Source: RGIG2041 sp045546315
GTDB taxonomy: Bacteria > Bacillota > Clostridia > UBA1381 > UMGS1253
Assembly (NCBI GenBank): GCA_045546315.1
Contig: JAZQCN010000095.1
Span: 1 to 64,000, forward strand
Reading direction: 5' to 3'
DNA length: 64,000 nt
Numbering within the stretch: the stretch's first letter is position 1; the number at the start of each line of letters is the position of its first letter. This document shows positions 32,978 through 41,575 of this stretch, in pieces. The notes under the pieces were generated by a model. It saw nothing but the letters and a program-made list of their open reading frames with translations, did not search any database and was not told where the DNA came from. Both the position numbers and the translations under genes were made by a program.

Positions 32978-34417
32978 TGCTTGATTTTTTATATATTCTG
33001 TTAATTTATCCGGAAAATTGACTGTACAGCCGTCGGTTAAGCTGTCATACACATGCTGCATCAAATCCGTATCTGCTACGCCCCACGCGCGCACATTAAA
33101 GCCCAGATGATGCCACTTTGCCACATTTTCCGGCGTAACATTTTCTGCCTTCGGGCAAAGCTCTTCAATGCCGAGTGCAAGCAGCGCCTGCACTTCCGCA
33201 TCGGAAAAATCACCCTTTAAATACCCTGTACGCAAAATCGGCGCGTAAGCTCTTATTGCCTTAAGACTGTCTAAATTAAACGAGGTAATCATCACACGCG
33301 CACCAAGGTCGTATTTCAGAATCATATCCGCAACCTCTTTTTCAATGCCCGATTGCTTGATTTCGATGGCAAGCGTTAAATCGCGCCAGCCGAAGGCCTG
33401 TAAAAATTCCTCCAGCTTCACGATTCTGTCCTCTAAACCATCCTTCTTTACGCGGAACGCCAGCAGTTCTTCATAAGTATAATCTGCAATGCTGCCTTCC
33501 TCGCCTGTCACACGCGCAAGCGTATCATCGTGAAACAGCACCAAAACGCCGTCTTTTGTGCGTTGTACATCCGTTTCAATGCCGTTTGCGCCCATATACA
33601 AGCCGAGGTTAAACGCCATCATCGTATTTTCCGGTGCATATTCACTCGCGCCGCGGTGCGCATAATTTACAAAATGCGTGCGGCTTTCATTTAAAATCAC
33701 ATTGTCCATACTCAAGCGGCAGCTTTCCAGAAACAATGGCCACTCCGTCGGGTCGATAAACGGATTTTTTTCCGTTTTTCCGATGAGCGCCGCCTTTTCC
33801 TGCGTATGATTCTGTCCGGCATGATTGCCCATAAACACATCTACATGCTCTTGTTTTAAGCGTTCAACCGAATTGTAGAACTGACCGCGTAAAAGGTACG
33901 AGCGGCAGTGCGTATAGCGACGGCGGTAGTAGTCCTTCTTCAGCTGATTTGCGCTTGCGCCGCCAAAAGTGCCGACGCGGTAGGTTTTTCCGTCCTCCTC
34001 GACATTGAAAAACAGAGAATATGTGCCTTCCGTGTGTCCCGGCGTAAACAGGCAAAGAATCTCCATCTCCCCGATTTTTATCACGCCGCCGTCGGTATAA
34101 TACACATCCGGCGTAAAGCCTTTAATGTATTTTACATCCTCTCTTGCAAGGTAGGTCTTTGCACCCGTCAGGCGCACAAGCTCTGCCGTCGCGTCCGTAT
34201 GGTCACCGTGCCCATGCGAGTGCAGAATGTGCTTTACATCCATAATGTCAAAGCCGAGCATCTCAATGCCCTCTTTGATATTGTCTATATTATAATCGTA
34301 GCCCGTGTCAATCAGCACAAGTCCCTCGCTCGTCACCAAAAGGTGCGACGATGCCTTTCTTGTGCCGATAAAATACAAATTCCCGACCATTTTAAACGGA
34401 GCAATATCCGAAATCAT
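32975..34417 (-). CDS. Metallo-beta-lactamase fold-glycerophosphodiesterase fusion
   Basis: A 480-residue two-domain protein. Residues 1-230 are a metallo-beta-lactamase hydrolase: GLVLIDTGYD, the HxHxDH signature as H68-G-H-G-D-H73, and later metal ligands in FTPGHTEG and MGNHAGQ. From about residue 250 a full GDPD domain follows: NYAHRGASEYAPENT (His254, Arg255), NGIETDVQRTKDGVLVLFHDD, and LAIEIKQ. There is no signal peptide. The two hydrolases probably act in sequence on one phosphodiester or lipid-derived substrate. It is not adjacent to the glp operon. Confidence 0.9.
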   Translation of the reverse strand: MISDIAPFKMVGNLYFIGTRKASSHLLVTSEGLVLIDTGYDYNIDNIKEGIEMLGFDIMDVKHILHSHGHGDHTDATAELVRLTGAKTYLAREDVKYIKGFTPDVYYTDGGVIKIGEMEILCLFTPGHTEGTYSLFFNVEEDGKTYRVGTFGGASANQLKKDYYRRRYTHCRSYLLRGQFYNSVERLKQEHVDVFMGNHAGQNHTQEKAALIGKTEKNPFIDPTEWPLFLESCRLSMDNVILNESRTHFVNYAHRGASEYAPENTMMAFNLGLYMGANGIETDVQRTKDGVLVLFHDDTLARVTGEEGSIADYTYEELLAFRVKKDGLEDRIVKLEEFLQAFGWRDLTLAIEIKQSGIEKEVADMILKYDLGARVMITSFNLDSLKAIRAYAPILRTGYLKGDFSDAEVQALLALGIEELCPKAENVTPENVAKWHHLGFNVRAWGVADTDLMQHVYDSLTDGCTVNFPDKLTEYIKNQA

Positions 34418-34486
34418 TGCGCTCTCCTCCTAAGCTGTTTTCTTTATTGTAACACAATTCAACCTACTTGGCAAGCGCATATGCAC

Positions 34487-34515
34487 TTGACTTTTAATGC
34501 GTCGTGCGTTATATT
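34487..34515 (+). promoter_or_regulatory. Promoter of the 34552 gene
   Basis: TTGACT (34487-34492), 17-base spacer, TATATT (34510-34515). Confidence 0.7.
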
Positions 34516-34551
34516 TATTAAAGAAACCCATTCCAAAAAGGAGAGAGAAAT

Positions 34552-35001
34552 ATGAAGAAACAGATTATAATCGGCGCCGCAATTGCGGTTGCAGTAATTG
34601 CCGTAGTTGTTGCAGCAATTCTGATTTTCAAAGCACCGCCGATGCTGACGCATCCGATTGAAGAGGTCAAAAGTGTAACCATTACGTTTGAACCGTATGC
34701 ACAGGGCGCTAATCAAAGCACAGAGCTGCACCAAAAAGCAGATATGTATACCACCTATCGCCTCGTTGAAAACAGCGTGAACTGCAAAAAAATCGGTCCG
34801 TTTAACGAGGGTATGGCTCATGACCCGGCTTATGAAATCATATTCACCTATGCAGACGGCACAAGTGACAGACTTTTTGCATCCGGAGACGAGGAATACA
34901 TCCTGCGCTGTATAAATCCAGATGCGATGATAGAAAAGCAAAAATTCGTAAAGGGCCGTTGCCCGGATATGGAACCGTATATCGCTATGTGGTTAGAATA
35001 A
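34552..35001 (+). CDS. Hypothetical single-pass membrane-anchored protein
   Basis: 149 residues. Residues 5-28 form one strongly hydrophobic Ala/Val/Ile segment directly after MKKQ, which is a membrane anchor or uncleaved signal. There is no lipobox cysteine. The rest (about 120 residues) is hydrophilic and should lie outside the membrane, with alternating strand-like segments (VKSVTITFEP; YEIIFTYADGTSDRLF) and two cysteines. I do not recognise a family. It starts after GGAGAG and is monocistronic with its own promoter and terminator. Confidence 0.75.
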   Translation: MKKQIIIGAAIAVAVIAVVVAAILIFKAPPMLTHPIEEVKSVTITFEPYAQGANQSTELHQKADMYTTYRLVENSVNCKKIGPFNEGMAHDPAYEIIFTYADGTSDRLFASGDEEYILRCINPDAMIEKQKFVKGRCPDMEPYIAMWLE

Positions 35002-35006
35002 TACAT

Positions 35007-35040
35007 AAAAAGAACGGATGCAGATGCATCCGTTCTTTTT
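35007..35040. terminator. Convergent terminator
   Basis: AAAAAGAACGGATGCA and complement with a two-base loop. It serves the hypothetical gene and thioredoxin. Confidence 0.9.
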
Positions 35041-35359
35041 ATGCACAAAGCTTATTTAAAATTTCTTCCAAATCCGCAATGGAGCTTAATCCCGAAAAGC
35101 TGTGCACCAGCTCGCCGTGCTTGAAAAACAAAAAGCTCGGCACGGTCGTGATGCCATACTCCTCCGCAAGCGCCATACATTCATCCACATCAATTTTCCC
35201 GACAATGGCTTTGCCCTCAAAAAGCTGCGCCAGCTCGTCCACAATCGGGCCCATCATCTTACAAGGTCCGCACCAGGTTGCAAAAAAGTCTGCCAAAACC
35301 GGCTTACCCGAAGAGAGCGCCTCTTGAAATCCGTTCACATCAAAATGCATTGCTGCCAT
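35039..35359 (-). CDS. trxA: Thioredoxin
   Basis: A 106-residue thioredoxin with the active site ATWCGPCKMM (Cys30, Cys33), conserved cis-proline region GITTVPSFLFF, and the GEL turn. It is the general protein-disulfide reductant. The ATG at 35359 follows AAAGGAGG; the frame further upstream lacks a ribosome site. No thioredoxin reductase is adjacent. Confidence 0.96.
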   Translation of the reverse strand: MAAMHFDVNGFQEALSSGKPVLADFFATWCGPCKMMGPIVDELAQLFEGKAIVGKIDVDECMALAEEYGITTVPSFLFFKHGELVHSFSGLSSIADLEEILNKLCA

Positions 35360-35439
35360 AAAAATCAACCTCCTTTAATATCACTTTAACCCATCCGCAG
35401 TTTTCTGTCAATAGCTTGACCGTTTTCTTCAAAAATCAT

Positions 35440-36063
35440 TCACAAATCCAAATATTCCTGCTCCAGCACTTTGCACACCGCGCGCCCGTTCGACGCCTCG
35501 CACATTGCCTTTAAAAAGCCTTCCGTCTCGTGCGTTTTTGTAAACACATACAGCTGTGCGCGGTCTGTATAGGTAATGTCTTTAATCGTGTGCCCGCGCT
35601 GCTCCGCCTCGTAGCGCAGCTTGCCCAAAAGCGTGTAGTCGCACGAAACCTCCACCACATCGCACAAAACGCGCGTAATGATGCCGCCGGCATCCACGCC
35701 AAGCTTTGCACTCGCACCATAGGCGCGCACCAGACCACCGCCGCCGAGCAAAATACCCCCGAAATAGCGTGTAACCACAACGCACAAATTCGTCAAATTC
35801 TCCTTGCGCAGCACATCCAGAACCGGGATGCCTGCCGTGCCGGAGGGCTCACCGTCGTCGCTGTAGCGGCAGATGTTGTTTTCATCAATAATATAGGCAT
35901 ATACATTGTGCGTCGCGTCATAATACTCACTGCGCAGCGCATTGATAAAGGCAAGCGCCTCCTGCTCCGTTTGCACCGGCAGGACATGCGCAATAAACCT
36001 GGAGCGCCGCTCTATCATTTCTGCGCTTGCACGCGCGCGGATTGTACGATACTCTGTTTTCAT
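35440..36063 (-). CDS. YigZ/IMPACT-family protein
   Basis: A 207-residue protein with the UPF0029 N-terminal domain, SRFIAHVLPVQ, HNVYAYIID, SDDGEPSGTAGIPVL and VVVTRYFGGILLGGGGLVRAYG, and a C-terminal DUF1949-type ferredoxin-fold region. Family members are related to eukaryotic IMPACT, a translation-stress regulator; the bacterial role is not established. Its start overlaps the stop of hflX, indicating coupled translation. Confidence 0.93.
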   Translation of the reverse strand: MKTEYRTIRARASAEMIERRSRFIAHVLPVQTEQEALAFINALRSEYYDATHNVYAYIIDENNICRYSDDGEPSGTAGIPVLDVLRKENLTNLCVVVTRYFGGILLGGGGLVRAYGASAKLGVDAGGIITRVLCDVVEVSCDYTLLGKLRYEAEQRGHTIKDITYTDRAQLYVFTKTHETEGFLKAMCEASNGRAVCKVLEQEYLDL

Positions 36064-37341
36064 TTATGCATCCCTCAAAACATAATTTCTCAGCTTTGCA
36101 TAGCAAATTTCATCGACCAGCGCCTCGATGCGCGTGCCGCTTTCGGTATATTCTTCCGAAAGCACCATCTGGTCGGTATGCAGCATCGGTAAAAGCGCAC
36201 CCTCGCTGTACGGAATTAAAAAGACAGCCCTCTGCTTTTTGCCCGGCACAATATCCTCGAGCGCTTCGCGGAATTTTTCCATCCCTGCTTCCGTTTTTGC
36301 GCTGATACACACCGTCTTGTCTGCACCGTCCACCTGCGCCGGAAGTCCTTCCGTGTCCACACACATATCAATTTTATTTAAAACCGCCAGCGTAGGCTTG
36401 CCCGTTGCCTTCAGCTCGCTTAAAATCATATTTACCACTTCAATATGTCTGCGAAACTCAACATTGGATGCGTCAATCACATGAATCAGCACATCGGCAA
36501 GCGCCGCCTCCTCCAAAGTCGATTTAAATGCCTTTACCAGATGATGCGGCAGCTTGCGGATAAAGCCGACCGTGTCCACCATCAGAAGCTCGCGGTTGTC
36601 CGAAAGCGTTAAGTTGCGCTGTGTCGGGTCCAGCGTGGCAAACAGCTTGTTTTCCGCCAAAACATCCGCCTGCGTTAAAAGATTCAACAGCGTGGATTTG
36701 CCGGCATTGGTATAGCCGACAATCGCCGCAACGGTTTGCCCGTCCTTTTTTCTGCGACTGCGCAGAAGATCGCGGTGCTTCTGAATTTCATTTAACTCGT
36801 CGGTTAAATACTCAATTCTGCGGCGGATATGACGGCGGTCGGTTTCAAGCTTCGTTTCACCCGGGCCGCGCGTACCGATACCGCCGCCAAGACGAGACAG
36901 CGCACTGCCCATACCCGTCAGTCGCGGGAGCATATACTTCAGCTGTGCCAGCTCAACCTGGATTTTACCTTCCTTCGTTTTTGCTCTTGCCGCAAAAATG
37001 TCCAAAATCAGCGCCGTACGGTCCAAAACCTTCAAATCGGTTGCATCCGTAATGTTTCTGACCTGTACCGGCGAAAGCTCATCATCGAAAATAACGGTTT
37101 CGGCATGCAGCTCAGCCGCGGCGGTTTTAAGCTCCTCCAGCTTACCCTCGCCGAGGTAAGCCGCATTGTCGGGCGACGGTCTGTTTTGCACCAAAACGCC
37201 GACAACCTCTGCCCCTGCCGTATTTGCAAGCTCTTCAAGCTCTGCAATGGATTCCTCTGTCGTATCCGTCAGCACATCCAGGCTGCCGGTATGCACGCCG
37301 GCTAAAATCACGCGCTCTCTTTTTTCTTCGTTTTCATACAT
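36064..37341 (-). CDS. hflX: GTPase HflX
   Basis: A 425-residue HflX. The N-terminal domain contains the family segment PSPDNAAYLGEGKLEEL and a GxGE-type glycine-rich turn, then GGGIGTRGPGETKLE. The GTPase domain has GYTNAGKSTLLN (G1), VDTVGFIRKLP (G3) and LNKIDMC (G4). It splits stalled 70S ribosomes under stress. It is the upstream gene of the hflX-yigZ operon. Confidence 0.96.
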   Translation of the reverse strand: MYENEEKRERVILAGVHTGSLDVLTDTTEESIAELEELANTAGAEVVGVLVQNRPSPDNAAYLGEGKLEELKTAAAELHAETVIFDDELSPVQVRNITDATDLKVLDRTALILDIFAARAKTKEGKIQVELAQLKYMLPRLTGMGSALSRLGGGIGTRGPGETKLETDRRHIRRRIEYLTDELNEIQKHRDLLRSRRKKDGQTVAAIVGYTNAGKSTLLNLLTQADVLAENKLFATLDPTQRNLTLSDNRELLMVDTVGFIRKLPHHLVKAFKSTLEEAALADVLIHVIDASNVEFRRHIEVVNMILSELKATGKPTLAVLNKIDMCVDTEGLPAQVDGADKTVCISAKTEAGMEKFREALEDIVPGKKQRAVFLIPYSEGALLPMLHTDQMVLSEEYTESGTRIEALVDEICYAKLRNYVLRDA

Positions 37342-37434
37342 ATTGCCGTCACCTGCCTTTTTACTCTGTTATATAAAGTATAGCATATTTTATTAAAAAA
37401 ACCTATACTTTTTCTAAAATTTTTCCGCAGTACG

Positions 37435-38124
37435 CTACAGGTGCCTTCTTTGCCTTTTCTGCATCGCGCGCCAGCTGATAAACCCGTAAATATCGTTAAA
37501 TAAAAAGACAATAAAGCAAACCGTAACGGAAATATACATCGTATCCTGTAGCGACGCCATACTCCAAAGCAAAATCAAAACAATATCATTTGCCGCATAG
37601 GCAAGCGCAAAATACGGACTGCGGCGAAAGGTTAAATACACCGCCAAAAAGCTTGTTGTGACCGACAGCGTGCTCGCAAACAGATTTGCCGTATGAAAAT
37701 AGCGCAGGATAAAGTAAAATGCGAATGTAACCGCCGCCGTTAAAAGCCACATAAAAATGTGCTCCCTTTTGCCGATGCGCCCAACCTCCACCTCGCTTCT
37801 TCTGCCCTTATACGGATGCCGAAGCCACGCAAGCAGCGAAAATACCGCCATCGGCATCGTCATACCGAGGTAGGTCATCATTTCGCCGTAGTAGGCAAAT
37901 CCCCAAGAAATCACGCCGTAAATCAAGATGAATACAATCATCAAAAGCTGCCCGAACGGATTGCCCTTTGCATTAAATATCAGCGAAGTTACGCCAATAA
38001 GCGATGCGGCAAGCGTTAGATAATGCGTGCGGTCAAAAGCGACAAACGCCGCCAGTATAAAGGCAACCGAGCCGCACCACAATCCAATTTCTCTTGCATT
38101 AAAATATCCGAAAAGCTTTTTCAT
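37435..38124 (-). CDS. pnuC: PnuC-family vitamin transporter
   Basis: A 229-residue membrane protein with about seven hydrophobic segments. It has the PnuC pattern: a middle GNPFGQLLMIVFILIYG and a C-terminal FLAVYLTFRRSPYFALAYAANDIVLILLW then NDIYGFISW. PnuC homologues facilitate uptake of nicotinamide riboside, and related ones thiamine or riboflavin; the ligand is not certain here. The ATG at 38124 follows AGGGGTG. Its 120-base leader carries a terminator directly before the ribosome site, so expression is probably attenuated by a metabolite or protein. Confidence 0.9.
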   Translation of the reverse strand: MKKLFGYFNAREIGLWCGSVAFILAAFVAFDRTHYLTLAASLIGVTSLIFNAKGNPFGQLLMIVFILIYGVISWGFAYYGEMMTYLGMTMPMAVFSLLAWLRHPYKGRRSEVEVGRIGKREHIFMWLLTAAVTFAFYFILRYFHTANLFASTLSVTTSFLAVYLTFRRSPYFALAYAANDIVLILLWSMASLQDTMYISVTVCFIVFLFNDIYGFISWRAMQKRQRRHL

Positions 38125-38128
38125 TATA

Positions 38129-38243
38129 ACACCCCTAAAAAAACAAGCATTCGCCCTGCACATCTTCTGAGACCTAACGATGTGCAAACGAATGCCTATG
38201 CATTACACTACCCGGTGGCAGTTTGTTTCTTATTCCTTTTTAC
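38129..38243 (-). promoter_or_regulatory. Attenuator leader of pnuC (candidate riboswitch)
   Basis: On the minus strand a two-part terminator stem (38147-38153 with 38189-38195 and 38157-38164 with 38179-38186) ends in T7 next to the ribosome site. An alternative hairpin (38191-38195 with 38200-38204) uses the first arm of the terminator. Upstream lies a third small hairpin, CTGCC/GGTAG. I do not recognise a known riboswitch class. Confidence 0.55.
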
Positions 38244-38249
38244 TGTCTT

Positions 38250-38278
38250 ATTTTAACACAAAGCCATATGTTTTTCAA
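38250..38278 (-). promoter_or_regulatory. Promoter of pnuC
   Basis: Minus strand TTGAAA (38273-38278), 17-base spacer, TAAAAT (38250-38255). Transcription would start near 38243. Confidence 0.7.
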
Positions 38279-38370
38279 CCGCAACAGCCATATTTTTTCG
38301 CCGCCGTCCCCTTTTTTACGAAATACAGAGGGCCGCAGGTCACAAACTGCACAAAAAATTCAAAAAAAGA

Positions 38371-38399
38371 CTTGCAAAACTGAAAAAATGTGGTATACT
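38371..38399 (+). promoter_or_regulatory. Promoter of secG
   Basis: TTGCAA then TATACT with a 16-17 base spacer, ending just before 38400. Confidence 0.65.
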
Positions 38400-38452
38400 T
38401 ATTAGGTATCATATGCAAATTTACAGATGAAATTTTTAGGAGGTATATACTT

Positions 38453-38818
38453 ATGGAAATCGCTAAGAATATAGTTATGGTACTTCACATTATCGCTTCG
38501 ATTGTATTGATTGTTGTTGTATTGATGCAGTCGGGCAAATCTGCAGGTCTTTCCGGCTCGATTGCCGGCGGTGCTGAAACATTTTTCGGCAAGAACAAGG
38601 GTAAGACCCTCGATGCAATTCTGCGTAAGTGGACAGCATTTTTCGCAATCCTGTTCCTCGCAACCAGTATTGCACTTTCCGTTATCGTAATGACGCTGAC
38701 CGCTCCGACTGCTCCGAGTGCAGCAGGCTCCGAAGTTCCGCTCAACCTCGAGGATTTGATTCCGGTAGAGGGCACAGAAACGACTCCGGAAGCACCGGAA
38801 GCTCCGGCAGCTGAGTAA
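38453..38818 (+). CDS. secG: Preprotein translocase subunit SecG
   Basis: A 121-residue SecG. The first transmembrane segment is VMVLHIIASIVLIVVVLMQSGKSAGLSGSIAGGAETFFGKNKGKT, with the conserved QSGKSAGLSGSI loop. A second segment (AFFAILFLATSIALSVIV) is followed by an Ala/Pro/Glu-rich tail that is longer than usual. It assists SecYEG-mediated export. The start follows AGGAGG. The usual clostridial neighbours rnr and smpB are absent. Confidence 0.95.
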   Translation: MEIAKNIVMVLHIIASIVLIVVVLMQSGKSAGLSGSIAGGAETFFGKNKGKTLDAILRKWTAFFAILFLATSIALSVIVMTLTAPTAPSAAGSEVPLNLEDLIPVEGTETTPEAPEAPAAE

Positions 38819-38831
38819 GAATTAAAAACAG

Positions 38832-38860
38832 AAAGCGATGTGAAATTCACATCGCTTTTT
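38832..38860 (+). terminator. Terminator of secG
   Basis: AAAGCGATGTGAA and complement with no unpaired loop beyond the turn, followed by T5. Confidence 0.9.
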
Positions 38861-38925
38861 CTTTTTTCACGCTTTTTCGCGCAAAAGCATAAAATGTAGT
38901 AAATAAGCGCGAAGGAGGTGGACTT

Positions 38926-39201
38926 ATGTATATTTCTGACAGCGAAACAACCTGCACTCGCGAAACAGAGCGCGCTTGCGGCTGCTCGGCAAGAAGCCTC
39001 GTAAGCTGCGGCTGCGGCTACAACATCGTGCTCGCTCTTTTGGCAGCACTGTTTGCGGTAGCGCTCGGTTTGATTTTCGGCATTGTATTCGCCGAAACGC
39101 TGTTTACTTCGCTTGCCCTCATCATTGCGGCAGCCGTTTTATTTGCAATCTTCCTCATTATTTTCCTGCTGCTGCGGGCGTGCTTCTGCAGGCGAAGCTG
39201 A
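38926..39201 (+). CDS. Small cysteine-rich membrane protein
   Basis: 91 residues. The N-terminal 30 residues hold five cysteines (TTCTRETERACGCSARSLVSCGCGY), followed by two hydrophobic helices (about 31-55 and 60-84) and a basic, cysteine-containing end (RACFCRRS). AAGGAGGTGG gives a strong start. The family is not recognised. The clustered cysteines could bind metal or form disulfides, and a role in the spore or forespore membrane is conceivable only because the organism sporulates. It is monocistronic. Confidence 0.7.
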   Translation: MYISDSETTCTRETERACGCSARSLVSCGCGYNIVLALLAALFAVALGLIFGIVFAETLFTSLALIIAAAVLFAIFLIIFLLLRACFCRRS

Positions 39202-39223
39202 CGCAAGAAAAAACAAATGAAAC

Positions 39224-39255
39224 AAAAAGCACAAGGGAGTTCCCTTGTGCTTTTT
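39224..39255. terminator. Convergent terminator
   Basis: AAAAAGCACAAGGGA and complement with a two-base loop. Confidence 0.9.
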
Positions 39256-39267
39256 ACTATGCTTTAA

Positions 39268-40575
39268 TTACAGATTAAGCACCTCTTTAATGTGTTCGAC
39301 CGCCAGCTTTATCAGCGCAAAGTCCGCATTGTCGCAATACGGTTGCGGCTGACCGTACATAAACATCGTTACCTCATAGCCACCACGGCATTTTACATCC
39401 TCGGTAATAAAGTAGCCCTCACTGCCGTTTGTGTTCGACAAAGACAGCACGCGCTTATCTTCAAAGCAACCATCAATACGCATACCGATTTCAGAAAACA
39501 ATTCATATGGGAAGGACGCAAATACCAGGTTGCCAAAGGCAACTACCGTCTGCTGTATCGGAATGCCTATTAGCTCCGGCTCGCTGTTTTCGTATGCAGC
39601 AATCGTATCCAATGCATATTGGCGCAGTGCGCCCTCAAAATTCACGGTATGCTCTTTGTATTTTTCGTAGAGCGCTTTCGCTTCCTCAAGTGGCAATCTT
39701 GCCTTGAGCGGCACTAAAATTTCCTTGCCTTCGCATATCAGCTCTACCGCTTTGTAATCATAAATTTCTTTATAAATGCGCACGGCATCCTGCGCCGCAA
39801 TATGGCCGAGCTCTTCAGCATAGCGGAAGCCCGTATACATACCGCCGGTGGTGTCTCCATTGGAAAGACGCGGGCCGACATCGCCCTCCGCTCCGTTAAA
39901 GAATGCGGTAATTGCACCGCTTTGATCCTCCAATTGGTCTGTCATAAAGCCCGACCAGTCGCGGGTAATTTCCAAATTTCTGCCCGCCGCCGTACCGTGA
40001 CAGCCGTAGTGAATCATATTTGCGACAACCGTGCCGGCTTCATTTTTAAAGGAAATAACGGTCATTTGCGGATTGAACGGTCCCCACGGATTCTGACCGA
40101 GCACTATGCGATTGTCCTCAGTCAGCTCGCGGCGATTTATACCCACATAGCTGTTACCGCTTGCCGTACCGACTGTTACCGCCTGCGTATTATTTATTGC
40201 CTGTTCGGCTGCCTTCAGGATGCCCGGAATCAAAATGCCGTCGCAGTATTCCTTGTCAATACCGCCCCAACCGGCCTGCCCATTTGTATTTGGACCGGAA
40301 TGGGTATGCGTTGCGCTGATGATACATTTCTGCTTCGGAATACCGAATTTTTCAGAAATCTGCGCAAGCACTGCCGCTGTCATTTCGGTGTTCAAAAGAC
40401 AAACTGTTACCGAAACCATCAACGCCTGCGCTTTGCCCTGCTTAAAATAAAATGCGGTCGCCGTCAAATCATCCGCCACAGCGTTTGAAAACACATTCGG
40501 TGAATAGCCATAAAGCTGACAACCGATTTTCGGCGTAATGATTTCGCGTGCAACGCCCATATACAGTTTTTCCAT
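39268..40575 (-). CDS. Neutral/alkaline ceramidase-like hydrolase
   Basis: A 435-residue protein related to the N-terminal domain of neutral/non-lysosomal ceramidases: GVAREIITPKIG at the start, SATHTHSGPNTNGQ with the zinc histidines, NMIHYGCHGTAAG, and NGAEGDVGPRLSNGD. Ceramidases have a signal peptide and a C-terminal domain; both are missing here, as in many clostridial homologues. A cytosolic amide hydrolase is therefore likely, and ceramide itself may not be the substrate. The start follows GGAGGGATC. It is divergent from an AraC regulator, its likely controller. Confidence 0.85.
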   Translation of the reverse strand: MEKLYMGVAREIITPKIGCQLYGYSPNVFSNAVADDLTATAFYFKQGKAQALMVSVTVCLLNTEMTAAVLAQISEKFGIPKQKCIISATHTHSGPNTNGQAGWGGIDKEYCDGILIPGILKAAEQAINNTQAVTVGTASGNSYVGINRRELTEDNRIVLGQNPWGPFNPQMTVISFKNEAGTVVANMIHYGCHGTAAGRNLEITRDWSGFMTDQLEDQSGAITAFFNGAEGDVGPRLSNGDTTGGMYTGFRYAEELGHIAAQDAVRIYKEIYDYKAVELICEGKEILVPLKARLPLEEAKALYEKYKEHTVNFEGALRQYALDTIAAYENSEPELIGIPIQQTVVAFGNLVFASFPYELFSEIGMRIDGCFEDKRVLSLSNTNGSEGYFITEDVKCRGGYEVTMFMYGQPQPYCDNADFALIKLAVEHIKEVLNL

Positions 40576-40677
40576 AGCGATCCCTCCGCCTTGCTCTCTT
40601 TGATTTCATTATATAGCGCACCACGCATATTTTAAAGGGCTTTTCTTCTTTTATAATTCGCAAAAATTCTGATTTGC

Positions 40678-40706
40678 TTGACACACAAAACAAAATATAG
40701 TATTCT
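40678..40706 (+). promoter_or_regulatory. Promoter of the 40729 AraC gene
   Basis: TTGACA (40678-40683), 17-base spacer, TATTCT (40701-40706). Confidence 0.8.
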
Positions 40707-40728
40707 GTTTATAAGGATGTGAGAATTG

Positions 40729-41556
40729 ATGCTTCACCAAAAGTTATTAACCGGGCAAACGCCCTTCTACGCAACGGTCGGTACTGCAAGCGCCTTCCCA
40801 CTGCATCGGCACCCGGACATTGAAATCAGCTATTGTCAAAAAGGCAGCTATAAAATTGTTATCAACAACCAAACGCATACCATCAGTGAAGGCGAATTTG
40901 CCCTAATTTTACCGCTGGACCCACATGAATATCCCGACTCAGAAAACACGGATGCACAGAGCCTCACCCTCATGCTCGGTCCGAATTTTTTAGGCGAATA
41001 CTACAAGCCTTTTATTCACTCTGCGTTTGAAACAGTCTACTCCCTTAAGACAGACGCACCCGAAAGCACTACCTTGATGCACCTGTTTGAAGAAATCTTC
41101 CATTTGCGAGAACACCCTACGGAATTTTCAACATTGAAAATTCACGGTAATCTTTATCAGATTTCTGCACTGATGCTCGAGCATTTGCCAATACAGCAAA
41201 GCAAAAAAACACATACAAAAAATCTGCAGGATCTTTCCAAAATCGAAAAGGCGCTTGAAATCATTCATCAAGACTATGCCGAGCCGCTTTCTATCGATAC
41301 AGTCAGTCATATATGCGGCTACAGCAAAAGCAATTTCTGCACTACTTTTAAAAACATCACGGGCACAACCTTCCACAGCGTATTAAATCAGCACCGCATC
41401 GAGATTGCGTGCCTGCATTTACAGGGCAGCGACTTAACCGTGGAGGAAATTGCCGAAAAGGTCGGCTTTGCCGATGCAAAATCTTTCTGCCGCGTGTTCA
41501 AAAAGCAAATCGGCATTACCGCCGGAGAATACAAGAAAAAGCACAGAGCCATCTGA
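40729..41556 (+). CDS. AraC-family regulator with cupin sensor domain
   Basis: A 275-residue protein. The N-terminal cupin (HRHPDIEISYCQKGSYKIVIN; ISEGEFALILPLDPHEY) binds the effector, and the C-terminal double helix-turn-helix (LSIDTVSHICGYSKSNFCTTFKNITGTTFHSVL; VEEIAEKVGFADAKSFCRVFKK) binds DNA. The ATG at 40729 follows AAGGATGTGAG; a TTG three bases earlier is an alternative. Its divergent position suggests it activates the ceramidase-like gene. The effector is unknown. Confidence 0.92.
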   Translation: MLHQKLLTGQTPFYATVGTASAFPLHRHPDIEISYCQKGSYKIVINNQTHTISEGEFALILPLDPHEYPDSENTDAQSLTLMLGPNFLGEYYKPFIHSAFETVYSLKTDAPESTTLMHLFEEIFHLREHPTEFSTLKIHGNLYQISALMLEHLPIQQSKKTHTKNLQDLSKIEKALEIIHQDYAEPLSIDTVSHICGYSKSNFCTTFKNITGTTFHSVLNQHRIEIACLHLQGSDLTVEEIAEKVGFADAKSFCRVFKKQIGITAGEYKKKHRAI

Positions 41557-41575
41557 GCCTCTGTGCTTTTTTTTA
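41536..41575 (+). terminator. Terminator between AraC and spoVT genes
   Basis: GCACAGAG pairs with CTCTGTGC around a 10-base loop that itself has a GGCTCAGATGG fold, followed by T8. It overlaps the end of the AraC gene. Confidence 0.85.
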
